Part shown: positions 16,737-24,853 of the stretch, piece by piece | Layout: the number at the start of each line of letters is the position of its first letter | Numbering within the stretch: the stretch's first letter is position 1 | Translations under genes and position numbers: made by a program | Notes under the pieces: model-generated | Database searches by the model: none | Seen by the model: only the letters and a program-made list of their open reading frames with translations | Told to the model about the DNA's origin: nothing | Assembly (NCBI RefSeq): GCF_015712165.1 | Contig: NZ_JADPZX010000001.1 | Span: 2,666,001-2,730,000 of the forward strand | Reading direction: 5' to 3' | Length of the DNA: 64,000 bases | Origin: Streptomyces spinoverrucosus | Lineage (GTDB): Bacteria; Actinomycetota; Actinomycetes; Streptomycetales; Streptomycetaceae

Positions 16737-17729
16737 TCAAGCCGAACGCTTGCGTGACGCCGTCGTCTTCTTCGCCGTCGTCTTCTTCGCCGTCGTCTTC
16801 TTCGCCGTGCTCTTCGAAGCCGCCTTCTTCGTCCCCTGCGCCGACTTGGCCGCCGTCTTCTTCGCGGACGCGGCGGTCTTCTTCGCGCCCGTCTTCTTCG
16901 CCGGGGCCTTCCTGCCGAGCGAGCGGACCTCTGCCTCCTCGGCCGGGGCCTCGCCTCGGGACTCCCGGGCCGCGCGGACGCTGCTCTCCAGGGCCGCCAT
17001 CAGGTCGAGCACCTTGCCGCCCGCCGCGGGTTCGGGAGCCTCGGGAGGCGCCTCGCCGGCCGCCTTCGCGGCGATGACCTCCTCGACGGCCTCGCGGTAC
17101 TCGTCGTGCAGGTCTTCGAGCTCGACCTCGCCGAGGGTGTCCATCAGGGCGTCCGCGAGGTCGAGTTCCTTGTCGCGGACGGTGACGTTGGTGTCGGGGG
17201 CGACGCCCTCGGGCGCGCGGACCTCGTCCGGCCACAGCAGCCCGTGCATGGCGATGGCGTCGCCGACCACCCGCAGCATGCCCAGCCGCTCCCGGCCACG
17301 CAGCGCGAACTTGGCGATGGCGACCTTGTTGCTCCGCTTGAGCGCCTCGCGCAGCAGCGTGTACGGCTTGGCGGCGGGGGCGCCGCTGGCCGCGAGGTAG
17401 TACGCCGCGTCCATCTGGAGCGGGTCGATCCGCTCGCCCGGCACGAAGGCCACGATCTCGATCGTCTTGGCCGTCGGGATGGGCAGATGGGCCAGATCCT
17501 CGTCGCTGATCGGGATGATCGTGCCGTCCGCGTCCTCGTACCCCTTGCCGATCTCCGCCCCACTGACCTCGCGGTCCTCCAGCTCGCAGAACTTGCGGTA
17601 GCGGATCCTGCCGCCGTCCTCGCTGTGGATCTGGCGGAACGAGATCGAGTGGCTCTCGGTGGCGTTCACCAGCTTGATCGGGATGCTGACCAGGCCGAAC
17701 GAGATGGCGCCGTTCCATATGGATCGCAC
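16737..17729 (-). CDS. ku: Bacterial Ku, NHEJ DNA-end-binding protein
   Basis: A 330-residue Ku protein. The bacterial Ku core begins VRSIWNGAISFGLVSIPIKL and runs to about residue 255. A Lys/Ala/Thr-rich tail carries three 15-bp repeats (AAKKTTAKKTT pattern), as in Streptomyces and mycobacterial Ku proteins, where the basic tail aids DNA binding and threading. It binds double-strand ends and recruits LigD-type enzymes. I choose GTG 17729, which begins at the conserved VRSIWNG and has AAAGG upstream, over the longer ATG at 17777. The divergent gene at 17801 encodes a LigD polymerase domain, so the pair forms an NHEJ module. Confidence 0.94.
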   Translation of the reverse strand: MRSIWNGAISFGLVSIPIKLVNATESHSISFRQIHSEDGGRIRYRKFCELEDREVSGAEIGKGYEDADGTIIPISDEDLAHLPIPTAKTIEIVAFVPGERIDPLQMDAAYYLAASGAPAAKPYTLLREALKRSNKVAIAKFALRGRERLGMLRVVGDAIAMHGLLWPDEVRAPEGVAPDTNVTVRDKELDLADALMDTLGEVELEDLHDEYREAVEEVIAAKAAGEAPPEAPEPAAGGKVLDLMAALESSVRAARESRGEAPAEEAEVRSLGRKAPAKKTGAKKTAASAKKTAAKSAQGTKKAASKSTAKKTTAKKTTAKKTTASRKRSA

Positions 17730-17768
17730 ATCCAGCACCTTTCGCAGCGGTATCAGCAGGGTTCGTAC

Positions 17769-17799
17769 GATTCTCATCGATTTCGTGTGATTCTCATCG
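17769..17799. promoter_or_regulatory. Direct repeat GATTCTCATCG x2 in the Ku / ligD-pol divergent promoter
   Basis: The 11-mer GATTCTCATCG occurs at 17769-17779 and 17789-17799, exactly 20 bp apart (two helical turns), in the 71-bp space between divergent Ku and LigD-polymerase starts; the second copy abuts the LigD-polymerase ATG. A shared operator that co-regulates both NHEJ genes is plausible, but the binding protein is unknown. Confidence 0.45.
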
Positions 17800-17800
17800 T

Positions 17801-18682
17801 ATGACGCCGATCACAGAGGTGGAGGGGCGACGGGTCGCGCTCAGCAATCTGGAGAAGGTGCTGCATCCGGCGACCGGCTTCACCAAGGGCGAGTTGCTCC
17901 ACTACTACGCGACGACCGCCGACGTACTCCTGCCCCATCTGCGGGATCGGCCGGTGTCCTTCCTGCGCTACCCGGACGGCCCGGACGGGCAGGTGTTCTT
18001 CACCAAGAACGTGCCGCCGGGTACCCCCGAGTGGGTCACCACCGCCGAGGTGCCGCGATCGGAGGGTCCGGCCCGGATGGTGCTGGTGCAGGACCTGGCG
18101 AGTCTGATGTGGGCGGCGAACCTGGTGACCGAGTTCCACACCCACCAATGGGTGATCTCGGCGCCGGCGGTCGCGGACCGGCTGGTCTTCGACCTCGACC
18201 CGGGCTCGCCCGCGACCGTCGTGCACTGCTGCGAGGTCGCGCTGTGGCTGCGGGAGCGGCTGGCCGCGGACGGGATCGAGGCGTACCCGAAGACGTCCGG
18301 TTCGAAGGGGCTGCATCTGCTGGCTGCGGTCCGGCCCACCCCCTCCGATCAGGTGACGGAGTACGCCAAGGGGCTCGCGGTGGAGGCGGAACGGGCAATG
18401 CCCCGACTGGTCGTACACCGCATGACGCGCAGTCTGCGGCCCGGCAAGGTGTTCGTCGACTGGAGTCAGAACGCCGCGCGCAAGACGACGGCGACTCCAT
18501 ACACCCTGCGGGCGCGGGCGACGCCGACCGTTTCGGCGCCGGTGACCTGGGAGGAAGTCGAGCAGTGCCGAGACGTCGGCCAACTCACCTTCCAGGCGGC
18601 GGACATCGCCCCGCGCGTGCAGGACTACGGCGATGTGCTGGCCCCGCTGCTCGACGAGGGGCGGGCCGGCGCACTGCCGTGA
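17801..18682 (+). CDS. ligD: LigD-type polymerase/primase domain protein (NHEJ)
   Basis: A 293-residue stand-alone LigD polymerase domain of the archaeo-eukaryotic primase superfamily. The catalytic Asp pair is FDLDPG (131 and 133), followed by TSGSKGLHLL (165-174) and a third acidic site in VFVDWSQN. It adds nucleotides at broken ends held by Ku. It has no ligase or phosphoesterase domain, so a separate ATP-dependent ligase must exist elsewhere; the symbol refers to the polymerase part only. It is divergent from Ku with 71 bases between the starts. No convincing ribosome binding site precedes ATG 17801, so a leaderless transcript is possible. Confidence 0.93.
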   Translation: MTPITEVEGRRVALSNLEKVLHPATGFTKGELLHYYATTADVLLPHLRDRPVSFLRYPDGPDGQVFFTKNVPPGTPEWVTTAEVPRSEGPARMVLVQDLASLMWAANLVTEFHTHQWVISAPAVADRLVFDLDPGSPATVVHCCEVALWLRERLAADGIEAYPKTSGSKGLHLLAAVRPTPSDQVTEYAKGLAVEAERAMPRLVVHRMTRSLRPGKVFVDWSQNAARKTTATPYTLRARATPTVSAPVTWEEVEQCRDVGQLTFQAADIAPRVQDYGDVLAPLLDEGRAGALP

Positions 18683-18724
18683 GCCAACGCCCCTGAAGCG
18701 GGCATCTCACAGCAAGGGATCAGC

Positions 18725-20020
18725 ATGGAAACAACCCGTCCCAGTACCCTCCGCCGCCGCACGCTCGTCGTCGGCCTGACCGCACTCACCCTCGGCGCCA
18801 CGACGGCCGCCACCGTCGCCGCCCCGGACCGGGCCCCGACCGCCCCCGCCCCCAAGGCCCAGGTGCTCCTCGACTGGAACGAGATCGCCGTCGCCACGAT
18901 CAACGGCGACGCCAAGCGCCACGCGGCCGAGCAGAACGTGTGGCACGGCTTCGTCTCGGCCGCCGTGTACAACGCGGTGGTGGGCATCGAGGGCCGGTAC
19001 GCGCCGTACAAGTGGGACGTACGAGGGCCCCGCGAGGCCTCGGCGGAGGCGGCCGCCGCTGCCGCCGCGCACCGGGTGCTGCTGACGTACTTCCCGAAGT
19101 CGAAGGCCCGGCTGGACGCCGCCTACACCGAGTCGCTGAAGAAGATCCCCGACGGGCAGGCCGAGAAGCTGGGCGTCGACTACGGCAGACGGGCCGCCGA
19201 CCGCGTCGTCCAGCTGCGCGTGAAGGACGGACGCGGGGAATCGGTGGCGTTCACCAAGACGCCCGAACCCGGCGTGTGGCGGCCCACCCCGCCGGACAAC
19301 TCGCCCTTCCAGCTGCCGTGGCTGGCGAAGACGAAGCCGCTGGCGCTCACCTCCGCCGAGCAGTTCCGGCCGGGCGCGCCGCCCGCGACGAACACCCGGC
19401 GGTACGCCCGTGACCTGGCCGAGGTGCGGGCACTCGGGGCGAAGAACAGCAAGGTGCGCACGCCGCAGCAGACGGAGACCGCGAAGTTCTTCGCGGATGT
19501 GCAGCCGGTGCAGTTCCAGGCCGCCTACCGCGACCACGTCAAGCGGCACGGGCTGGACCTGGTGGACGCGGCCCGGCTGTTCGCGGCGGCCAACACGGCG
19601 ACCGCCGACGCGACGATCACCGCCTGGAACGCCAAGTACACGCACGCCCAGTGGCGGCCGATCACGGCGATCCGGCTGGCCGGGACGGACGACAACGCGG
19701 CCACCACGGCCGACCCGGCCTGGGAGCCGCTGCTGCGCACGCCCGCGTCCCCGGACTACGTCAGCGGTCACAACGCGGCCGACGGCGCCGCGATGGCCGT
19801 CCTGCACCGGCTGACCGGCCCGAACGTCGACTTCCGCATCTCCTCCGCGGTGACCGGCACGACCCGCACCTACACGAGGGCGGCCGACTTCACCCGTGAC
19901 GTGATCAACGCCCGCATGTGGGGCGGCGTCGAGCACCGGACCAGCGGCGAGGTGGGCAACCGGATGGGCCAGCAGATCGGGAGGTACACGCTGGACCACT
20001 ACTTCCGGCCCGTGAGCTAG
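18725..20020 (+). CDS. Secreted vanadium-dependent haloperoxidase / PAP2-type enzyme
   Basis: A 431-residue exported protein (signal peptide about 1-33) with all vanadate/phosphate-site residues of the PAP2 superfamily: Lys 304 with Arg 311 (K...WRP), SGH at 347-349 and Arg 397...His 404 (ARMWGGVEH). In haloperoxidases His of SGH is the acid-base residue and the last His anchors vanadate. The length and all-alpha layout favour the haloperoxidase-like branch over the short lipid phosphatases, but the sequence alone does not separate halide oxidation from phosphatase activity. An RBS (AGCAAGGGATCAGC) precedes ATG 18725. It ends six bases from the convergent gene at 20027. Confidence 0.88.
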   Translation: METTRPSTLRRRTLVVGLTALTLGATTAATVAAPDRAPTAPAPKAQVLLDWNEIAVATINGDAKRHAAEQNVWHGFVSAAVYNAVVGIEGRYAPYKWDVRGPREASAEAAAAAAAHRVLLTYFPKSKARLDAAYTESLKKIPDGQAEKLGVDYGRRAADRVVQLRVKDGRGESVAFTKTPEPGVWRPTPPDNSPFQLPWLAKTKPLALTSAEQFRPGAPPATNTRRYARDLAEVRALGAKNSKVRTPQQTETAKFFADVQPVQFQAAYRDHVKRHGLDLVDAARLFAAANTATADATITAWNAKYTHAQWRPITAIRLAGTDDNAATTADPAWEPLLRTPASPDYVSGHNAADGAAMAVLHRLTGPNVDFRISSAVTGTTRTYTRAADFTRDVINARMWGGVEHRTSGEVGNRMGQQIGRYTLDHYFRPVS

Positions 20021-20026
20021 CCGGGG

Positions 20027-20833
20027 TCACACCCTCGCCCACGTGTTCCGGTCCCGCGCCATCGCGTGCAGGGCCTCCACGTCCGCCGGTTTGAGTACGC
20101 CGCCCAGGCGGGCGAGGTCGTCGAGGTCCGTGTCCCGCAGGACGCGGACCTCGCGGACCGGGCCCGGGACCGAGACGCGGGACGGGCCGACCAGGACGAG
20201 GACGGGGTGGACCTCGGCGGTCAGGGCGTAACTGGCGCGGTCGGCGTCCGCGCGGACCCGGCGCAGCAGCGGGCGCCCCTCCCGCCGCCCCACCGTGACC
20301 ATGGGGTCGGCGATCACGACCCGCTGCTTACGGGCGTACAGGGCGTGCACGGCGAACAGACCACCGGGGCCGATCACCAGGTGGTGGACGCGGTCGCCGC
20401 CGGGCAGCGGGACGGAGTGCAGGGCGTGCCAGCCCGCGCCGTCCATCCGGTCCAGCGCCTCCCCCACCGTCTGCTCGGCCTCCAGCGCCCGGCGCCGGGG
20501 ATCGGCGCGGAGCCGGGGCACGGGCCCGCCCGGGTCCCGGTCCAGGGCGACCAGGAGGGCCTCGCCGGGCCGGTTGGGGGCCAGGTCGTCGTCGGGGTGC
20601 AGGCTCAGCCGGGCGAGCTCCGCGGGGGTCGGGACCGGGGGCGGGCCGACCGTGACGGGGCCGGTGAGGAAGGGGCGCAGGGCGTCCAGGACGTCGTCTC
20701 TGCGGTCCTCGATCAGCAGGTTGACGCGGGCCGCCTCACGGTCGTACCAGGCGATGTTCCTGCCGTCCGTGAGGCAGACGTACAGCCGCTCCCGACCGTG
20801 TTGCCAGGTCGGCACGACGCGCAGTCCGCTCAT
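20027..20833 (-). CDS. NERD-like nuclease-related domain protein
   Basis: A 268-residue cytoplasmic protein. The C-terminal half resembles NERD domains: ALEAEQTVGEALDRM, WHALHSVPLPGGDRVHHLVIGPGGLFAVHAL (the D...L.I...G.F.V pattern), then RKQRVV. NERD is distantly related to DNA nuclease folds and is often found next to DNA-processing genes; here it sits near the NHEJ module. The N-terminal half includes WQHGRERLYVCLTDGRNIAWYDRE, probably a small beta domain. ATG 20833 is preceded by GAGGTGATG; an ATG six bases upstream is too close to that RBS. The catalytic function is unproven. Confidence 0.75.
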   Translation of the reverse strand: MSGLRVVPTWQHGRERLYVCLTDGRNIAWYDREAARVNLLIEDRRDDVLDALRPFLTGPVTVGPPPVPTPAELARLSLHPDDDLAPNRPGEALLVALDRDPGGPVPRLRADPRRRALEAEQTVGEALDRMDGAGWHALHSVPLPGGDRVHHLVIGPGGLFAVHALYARKQRVVIADPMVTVGRREGRPLLRRVRADADRASYALTAEVHPVLVLVGPSRVSVPGPVREVRVLRDTDLDDLARLGGVLKPADVEALHAMARDRNTWARV

Positions 20834-20945
20834 GCACATCACCTCATGACCATGGGAACAGGCGGGGTGCTCCAGGGGCAAGAACCCGGCTACCTTTGAG
20901 AGGAGTTGGGACCGGCCCGCCCGCGTGGCGGTTGGGGAGGCGTCG

Positions 20946-21452
20946 TTGCGTACCCGCAGGAAGCAACCCGACGTACCGGCCCCGGACATGCCGTGGAACG
21001 AGATCGTGCCTGGTCTGTGGATGGGCGGGCACGAGTTCAAGGGCCATTCGGGGCAGCTGGAGTTCGCCGTCGTCCGGGACGAGTTCGATCTCGTCCAGAC
21101 GCTCCTGCGGCTGCCCGGCCACGGCCCCGACCCGGGCGTCGACCACCAGGTCTGGCCGATCCCGGACGGCCCGCTCGACGGGACCCAGCTGGCCGGGGTG
21201 ATCCGGCTGGCCGAGGCCGCCGGTGACGCGCTGGACCGGGGCCGCCGGGTGCTGGTGCGCTGCTACCACGGCTACAACCGCTCCGGCCTGGTCATCGCGC
21301 ACGCCCTGGTCCGCCGGGGCCGCTCCGTCGAGTCGGCGATCCGGCTGATCCGCGCCCGCCGCTCACCGTGGGCGCTGCACAACGAGCTGTTCGTGGAGTA
21401 TCTGCGGACGGGGCTGCAGACGGTGCGGTTCCTGGAGGAGCTCGCGGAGTAG
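20946..21452 (+). CDS. Dual-specificity/tyrosine phosphatase-like protein
   Basis: A 168-residue protein with the cysteine-phosphatase P-loop CYHGYNRSG (Cys 106, Arg 112: C-x5-R-S/T), an upstream acidic segment VWPIPDG that may hold the general acid, and helices typical of small dual-specificity phosphatases. It probably removes phosphate from proteins, RNA or lipids. I choose TTG 20946, which follows GGGGAGG with good spacing; a GTG at 20925 in the same frame would add seven residues without a close RBS. The last codons form the first half of a 50-bp tandem duplication. Confidence 0.75.
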   Translation: MRTRRKQPDVPAPDMPWNEIVPGLWMGGHEFKGHSGQLEFAVVRDEFDLVQTLLRLPGHGPDPGVDHQVWPIPDGPLDGTQLAGVIRLAEAAGDALDRGRRVLVRCYHGYNRSGLVIAHALVRRGRSVESAIRLIRARRSPWALHNELFVEYLRTGLQTVRFLEELAE

Positions 21453-21537
21453 GCCACCCCTGACCAGGACGCTTACGTACGCAAGGTGAGCTCGCGGAGT
21501 AGGCCGCCCCGGCCAGGACACTTACGTACACAAGGTG
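21438..21537. repeat. 50-bp tandem duplication over the phosphatase stop
   Basis: Two 50-bp copies (21438-21487 and 21488-21537) begin GAGCTCGCGGAGTAGGCC and end CAAGGT, with a few substitutions. The first contains the final codons (ELAE and stop) of the phosphatase gene; the second repeats them without a reading frame and lies just upstream of the lipoprotein gene. Each contains CTTACGTAC, also present in the 35-bp array at 5048-5189. Confidence 0.85.
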
Positions 21538-21584
21538 CGCGCACGCATAAGGTGTACGCGACCGTCCCGAGCCACAGGAGCCCC

Positions 21585-22322
21585 GTGCCCCGCCGCTTTC
21601 CCCCGCTCATCACCCACGCCCGCGTCCGCGCCGCCACCGTCCTCGCGCTGCTCTCGCTGACCGCGACGGCCTGCGGTGACGCGGGCGAGCTGCGCGGCGC
21701 GGGGCCGACGCCGACCGCCGCCGGCCCGGCCCGGCTGTGGCCGGAGCTGCCGCCGGCGTCGAGCCCGGCCTTCGAGATCGGCGAGGTGGACATCCAGGTC
21801 GTGAAGGGTGTCGAGGTGCCCGGCGACGACATCCGCAGGGTGGACCCGGTGGCGGTGGTACGGGCGGAGATCGCCCGCAGCCCGGGCGATTACGAGGGGT
21901 CCAAGGCGCGGTACCGCGAGACGAACAGCCGGATGGCGGAGTGCGGGCGGGCCGGGGGCCGGACCGGGTGCCCCGTCCTGGAGCCGTACCACCGGGATCT
22001 GACCGGCGACGGGCGGCCCGAGATGACGCTGGGCTTCCGGCTGCTGCCCGGCGAGATGACCGCCGTGCGCGTCTACACGGTGGAGAAGCACCGGCTGGTG
22101 CAGGTCATGGCCTACGACGACGCCCTGGCCGGGATCGAGATCGCCGGGCAGTCGGTGATCCTGCGGGCGCCGTCCGAGGTCCAGGGGTACGAGTACCGGC
22201 TGCAGTGGAGCTGGGACACCGACCAGCGGGCGATGCTGCTCACCCGCGACGAGATGCTGCGCACCGGCAAGCGGCCGGACACCCACCGCCCGTCCCGCAC
22301 GCCCTCCGCGAGCCCCCGATGA
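21585..22322 (+). CDS. Lipoprotein paired with a sensor kinase, unknown function
   Basis: A 245-residue lipoprotein. The N-terminal Arg-rich segment and hydrophobic helix end at LSLTATAC (Cys 30). The mature part is a soluble domain with two Cys (CGRAGGRTGC) and a conserved-looking YHRDLTGDGRPEMTLGFRLLPGEMTAVRVYTV stretch that resembles FG-GAP/EF-like calcium-loop segments (DLTGDGRPE). GTG 21585 has AGGAG upstream. The stop overlaps the start of the histidine kinase gene by ATGA. The layout recalls CseA-CseC of the sigma-E cell-envelope stress system, where the lipoprotein tunes the sensor, but no response regulator is present and I do not see sequence proof of that relation. Confidence 0.75.
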   Translation: MPRRFPPLITHARVRAATVLALLSLTATACGDAGELRGAGPTPTAAGPARLWPELPPASSPAFEIGEVDIQVVKGVEVPGDDIRRVDPVAVVRAEIARSPGDYEGSKARYRETNSRMAECGRAGGRTGCPVLEPYHRDLTGDGRPEMTLGFRLLPGEMTAVRVYTVEKHRLVQVMAYDDALAGIEIAGQSVILRAPSEVQGYEYRLQWSWDTDQRAMLLTRDEMLRTGKRPDTHRPSRTPSASPR

Positions 22323-23590
22323 GGCTCACGCTGCCGCGCTGGACCGGCACCCTCGCGGTGAAGGCCGCCGTCTTCATCACGGTGATGTGCTGTGCCCTGG
22401 CCGCGCTGCTCGGCGTCCTGGTCCATGTCTCGGTGACGAACCAGACCGTCGGACAGGCCCGCGAGCTGGCGCTGGCCCGGCTGGCGGACGCGACGACGGC
22501 GTACGAGGCCGGGGATCCGCTGATGCCGGGCGCGGGCGTGGATCCCGCGGGGCTGCCCGCGCCGCTGCGCTCGCTCGCGGCGGCCGGGGAGCGCGGCACC
22601 ATGGTCGCCGAGCACCAGGGCCGGCCCACGATGTGGGCGGCGGGCCCCGCCGACGGCGGCCGGGCCCTCGCGGTGGCCGTCGACTACTCCCAGCAGGCCC
22701 GCACCATCGACGGCCTGGACCGGGCGATCGGCTGGTCGTCGGCGCTGGCCATCGGGGCGACGGTGCTGGTGGGGGCGTTCGCGGTGACCCGGGTGACGCG
22801 CCGGTTGCACACCACGGCGCGGGTCGCCCGGCGGATCAGCGCCGGTGATCTGGACGCGCGCGTGCACGATCCGCGCACCCGGGACCGGACGCGGCCGCAG
22901 GACGAGGTGGCCGCGGTCGCCGCCGCGCTGGACTCCATGGCCGCCTCGCTGCAGGGCAAACTGCTCGCCGAGCAGCGGTTCACCGCGGACGTGGCGCACG
23001 AGCTGCGCACCCCGCTGACCGGCCTGCACGCGGCGGCGGAGCTGCTGCCGCCGGGGCGCCCGACGGAGCTGGTCCGGGACCGGGTGGCCGCGCTGCGCAC
23101 GCTCACCGAGGACCTGCTGGAGATCTCCCGGCTGGACACCGGGCGCGAGCGGCTTGACCTGGACACCGAGGAGCTGGGCGCGCTGGCCGGGCGGGTCGTC
23201 CGGGCGTCCCATACGGACACGGCGGTGCGGGTCGTGCGGGACGCGCGCGTGGTGACCGACCGGCGGCGGCTGGAGCGGGTGCTCGGCAACCTCGTCGCCA
23301 ACGCGCACAAGCACGGGCGGCCCCCCGTCGTCGTGACGGTGGACGGGCCCGTGGTGACCGTGCGGGATCACGGGCTGGGCTATCCGGAGTATCTGGTGGA
23401 GCACGGCCCGCAGCGGTTCCGCACCGAGGGCGGGGCGAAGGGGCACGGCCTGGGCCTGACCATCGCGCTGGGCCAGGCGGAGGTCCTGGGCGCCCACCTG
23501 GAGTTCCGCAACGCGCCGGGCGGCGGGGCCCTGGCGAGGCTGACGCTGGCTCAGGCTCCACCGGACGAGCGGACGACGGACAGGGAGTGA
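22319..23590 (+). CDS. Sensor histidine kinase without adjacent response regulator
   Basis: A 423-residue membrane kinase. It has TM1 (about 14-37), an extracytoplasmic loop of about 100 residues, TM2 (138-158), HAMP (159-215), phosphoacceptor His 227 in FTADVAHELRTPL, an N-box NLVANAHKHG, a short G1-type segment VRDHGLGYP and G2 GHGLGL. The ATP-binding domain is somewhat short. It is translationally coupled to the lipoprotein gene and followed by an unrelated secreted-protein gene, so its response regulator must be encoded elsewhere. It probably senses an envelope signal together with the lipoprotein. Confidence 0.88.
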   Translation: MRLTLPRWTGTLAVKAAVFITVMCCALAALLGVLVHVSVTNQTVGQARELALARLADATTAYEAGDPLMPGAGVDPAGLPAPLRSLAAAGERGTMVAEHQGRPTMWAAGPADGGRALAVAVDYSQQARTIDGLDRAIGWSSALAIGATVLVGAFAVTRVTRRLHTTARVARRISAGDLDARVHDPRTRDRTRPQDEVAAVAAALDSMAASLQGKLLAEQRFTADVAHELRTPLTGLHAAAELLPPGRPTELVRDRVAALRTLTEDLLEISRLDTGRERLDLDTEELGALAGRVVRASHTDTAVRVVRDARVVTDRRRLERVLGNLVANAHKHGRPPVVVTVDGPVVTVRDHGLGYPEYLVEHGPQRFRTEGGAKGHGLGLTIALGQAEVLGAHLEFRNAPGGGALARLTLAQAPPDERTTDRE

Positions 23591-23688
23591 CCATCCCCGA
23601 TGGCGCACTGTGACGGGCGCCCCGGGTAGCGCGCTCCTAATGTGGCGATTAGTCAGCTTCGCCCCGCCCCTCACGGGAGGTTCTCCCC

Positions 23689-24810
23689 ATGTCCCTGCGC
23701 TCTCCCCGCACCCGTCTCGCCATGACGGCAGCCGCAGGTGCCTTGGCCACCGCGGTGGCGATCTCCCCATCCTTCGCCAGTGCCGTCCTGGGCAACGAAT
23801 CCGGCTCCGGCTCCGGCTCCGGATCCGGCGCCGTTCCCGCCCCCGGCGGCGAAGCCGGCACCGGCACCGTTCCCGCCCCTGTTCCCGGCACCGGCGTCCT
23901 CCCCGTTCCCGGCCTCGGCGTCGGCGGCATCGGCGGCATCGGCGGCTTCGGCGGCTTCGGCGGCTTCGGTCCCGGCTTCGGCGGCTTCGGCCCCGGCTTC
24001 GGCGGCTTCGGCCCCGGCTTCGGCGGCTTCGGCCCCGGCTTTCGTGACCACTTCGGCGGCAACGGTGGCGTCAACGTCTTCGCCGGGAACGGCGGCGTCG
24101 ACGTCTTCGCCGGCAACGGGGTCGACGTCTTCGCCGGGCACGGCGGCCGGGACAACTTCGGCGGCAACGGCAACGGGGGCAACTTCGGCGGAAACGGGAA
24201 CCGGGGCAACTTCAACGGCAACGGCAACTGGGGGGACTTCGGCGGCAACGGCAGCGTCGACGTCTTCGCCGGAAACGGCGGCCGGGACAACTTCGGCGGC
24301 AACGGGAACCGGGGCGACTTCGGCGGCAACGGCGGCGTCGACGTCTTCGCCGGAAACGGCGGCAAGGGCGACTTCGGCGGCAACGGCAACTTCGGCGGAA
24401 ACGGCGGAAACGGCGGCAAGGGCGACTTCGACGGAAACGGCGACTTCGGCGGCGACGGCGGCAACGGCGACTTCGGCGGCATCGGGGACTGGGACGACTT
24501 CGGCGACGGCGGCAGCGCCGACGACGACTTAGGCGGCGACGACAACGGCAACGGCGACAACATTGGCGGCAGCGCCGACTACAGGGGCGTCGTCACCGCC
24601 GGCTCCCTGCTGCTGCGCACGTCACCCACCCAGCGCAGCCGGGCCATCGGCATCGTCGAGCGGGGCGACGAAGTGCGGATCTACTGCAAGGCACCGGGCC
24701 AGCGAGTGCGGGGCAACCCCCTCTGGTACCTCCTCCAGGGCAACCGCACCTGGGCCTGGGGACCCGCCCGCTACATCAACAACATCGGGCCCGCGCCACG
24801 CTGGTGCTGA
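23689..24810 (+). CDS. Secreted Gly/Asn/Phe-repeat protein with C-terminal SH3-like domain
   Basis: A 373-residue exported protein (signal peptide about 1-31, ending SFASA). After SG and PAPV linkers come GGFGGFGPGF repeats (about 80-118), then about 170 residues of FGGNG/NFGGNGN/VDVFAGNGG repeats rich in Gly, Asn, Asp and Phe. A bacterial SH3-like domain (about 295-373) follows, containing GSLLLRTSPTQRSRAIG, WYLLQGNRTWAWGPARY and two Cys. SH3 domains of this kind usually bind cell-wall peptide. The repeat tract is low-complexity and should be disordered and sticky. ATG 23689 has GGGAGG upstream. I know no function for this architecture; a wall-anchored adhesive or surface matrix protein is a guess. 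Confidence 0.8.
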   Translation: MSLRSPRTRLAMTAAAGALATAVAISPSFASAVLGNESGSGSGSGSGAVPAPGGEAGTGTVPAPVPGTGVLPVPGLGVGGIGGIGGFGGFGGFGPGFGGFGPGFGGFGPGFGGFGPGFRDHFGGNGGVNVFAGNGGVDVFAGNGVDVFAGHGGRDNFGGNGNGGNFGGNGNRGNFNGNGNWGDFGGNGSVDVFAGNGGRDNFGGNGNRGDFGGNGGVDVFAGNGGKGDFGGNGNFGGNGGNGGKGDFDGNGDFGGDGGNGDFGGIGDWDDFGDGGSADDDLGGDDNGNGDNIGGSADYRGVVTAGSLLLRTSPTQRSRAIGIVERGDEVRIYCKAPGQRVRGNPLWYLLQGNRTWAWGPARYINNIGPAPRWC

Positions 24811-24853
24811 CCCGCACGACACACAAGCCGCCCCATTTGGGTAAGTTCCGGAC

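Noticed and set aside
17730..17777. Upstream start for Ku at 17777
   Set aside because: Would add 16 residues not typical of Ku and overlap the operator-like repeat; GTG 17729 begins at the conserved VRSIWNG.
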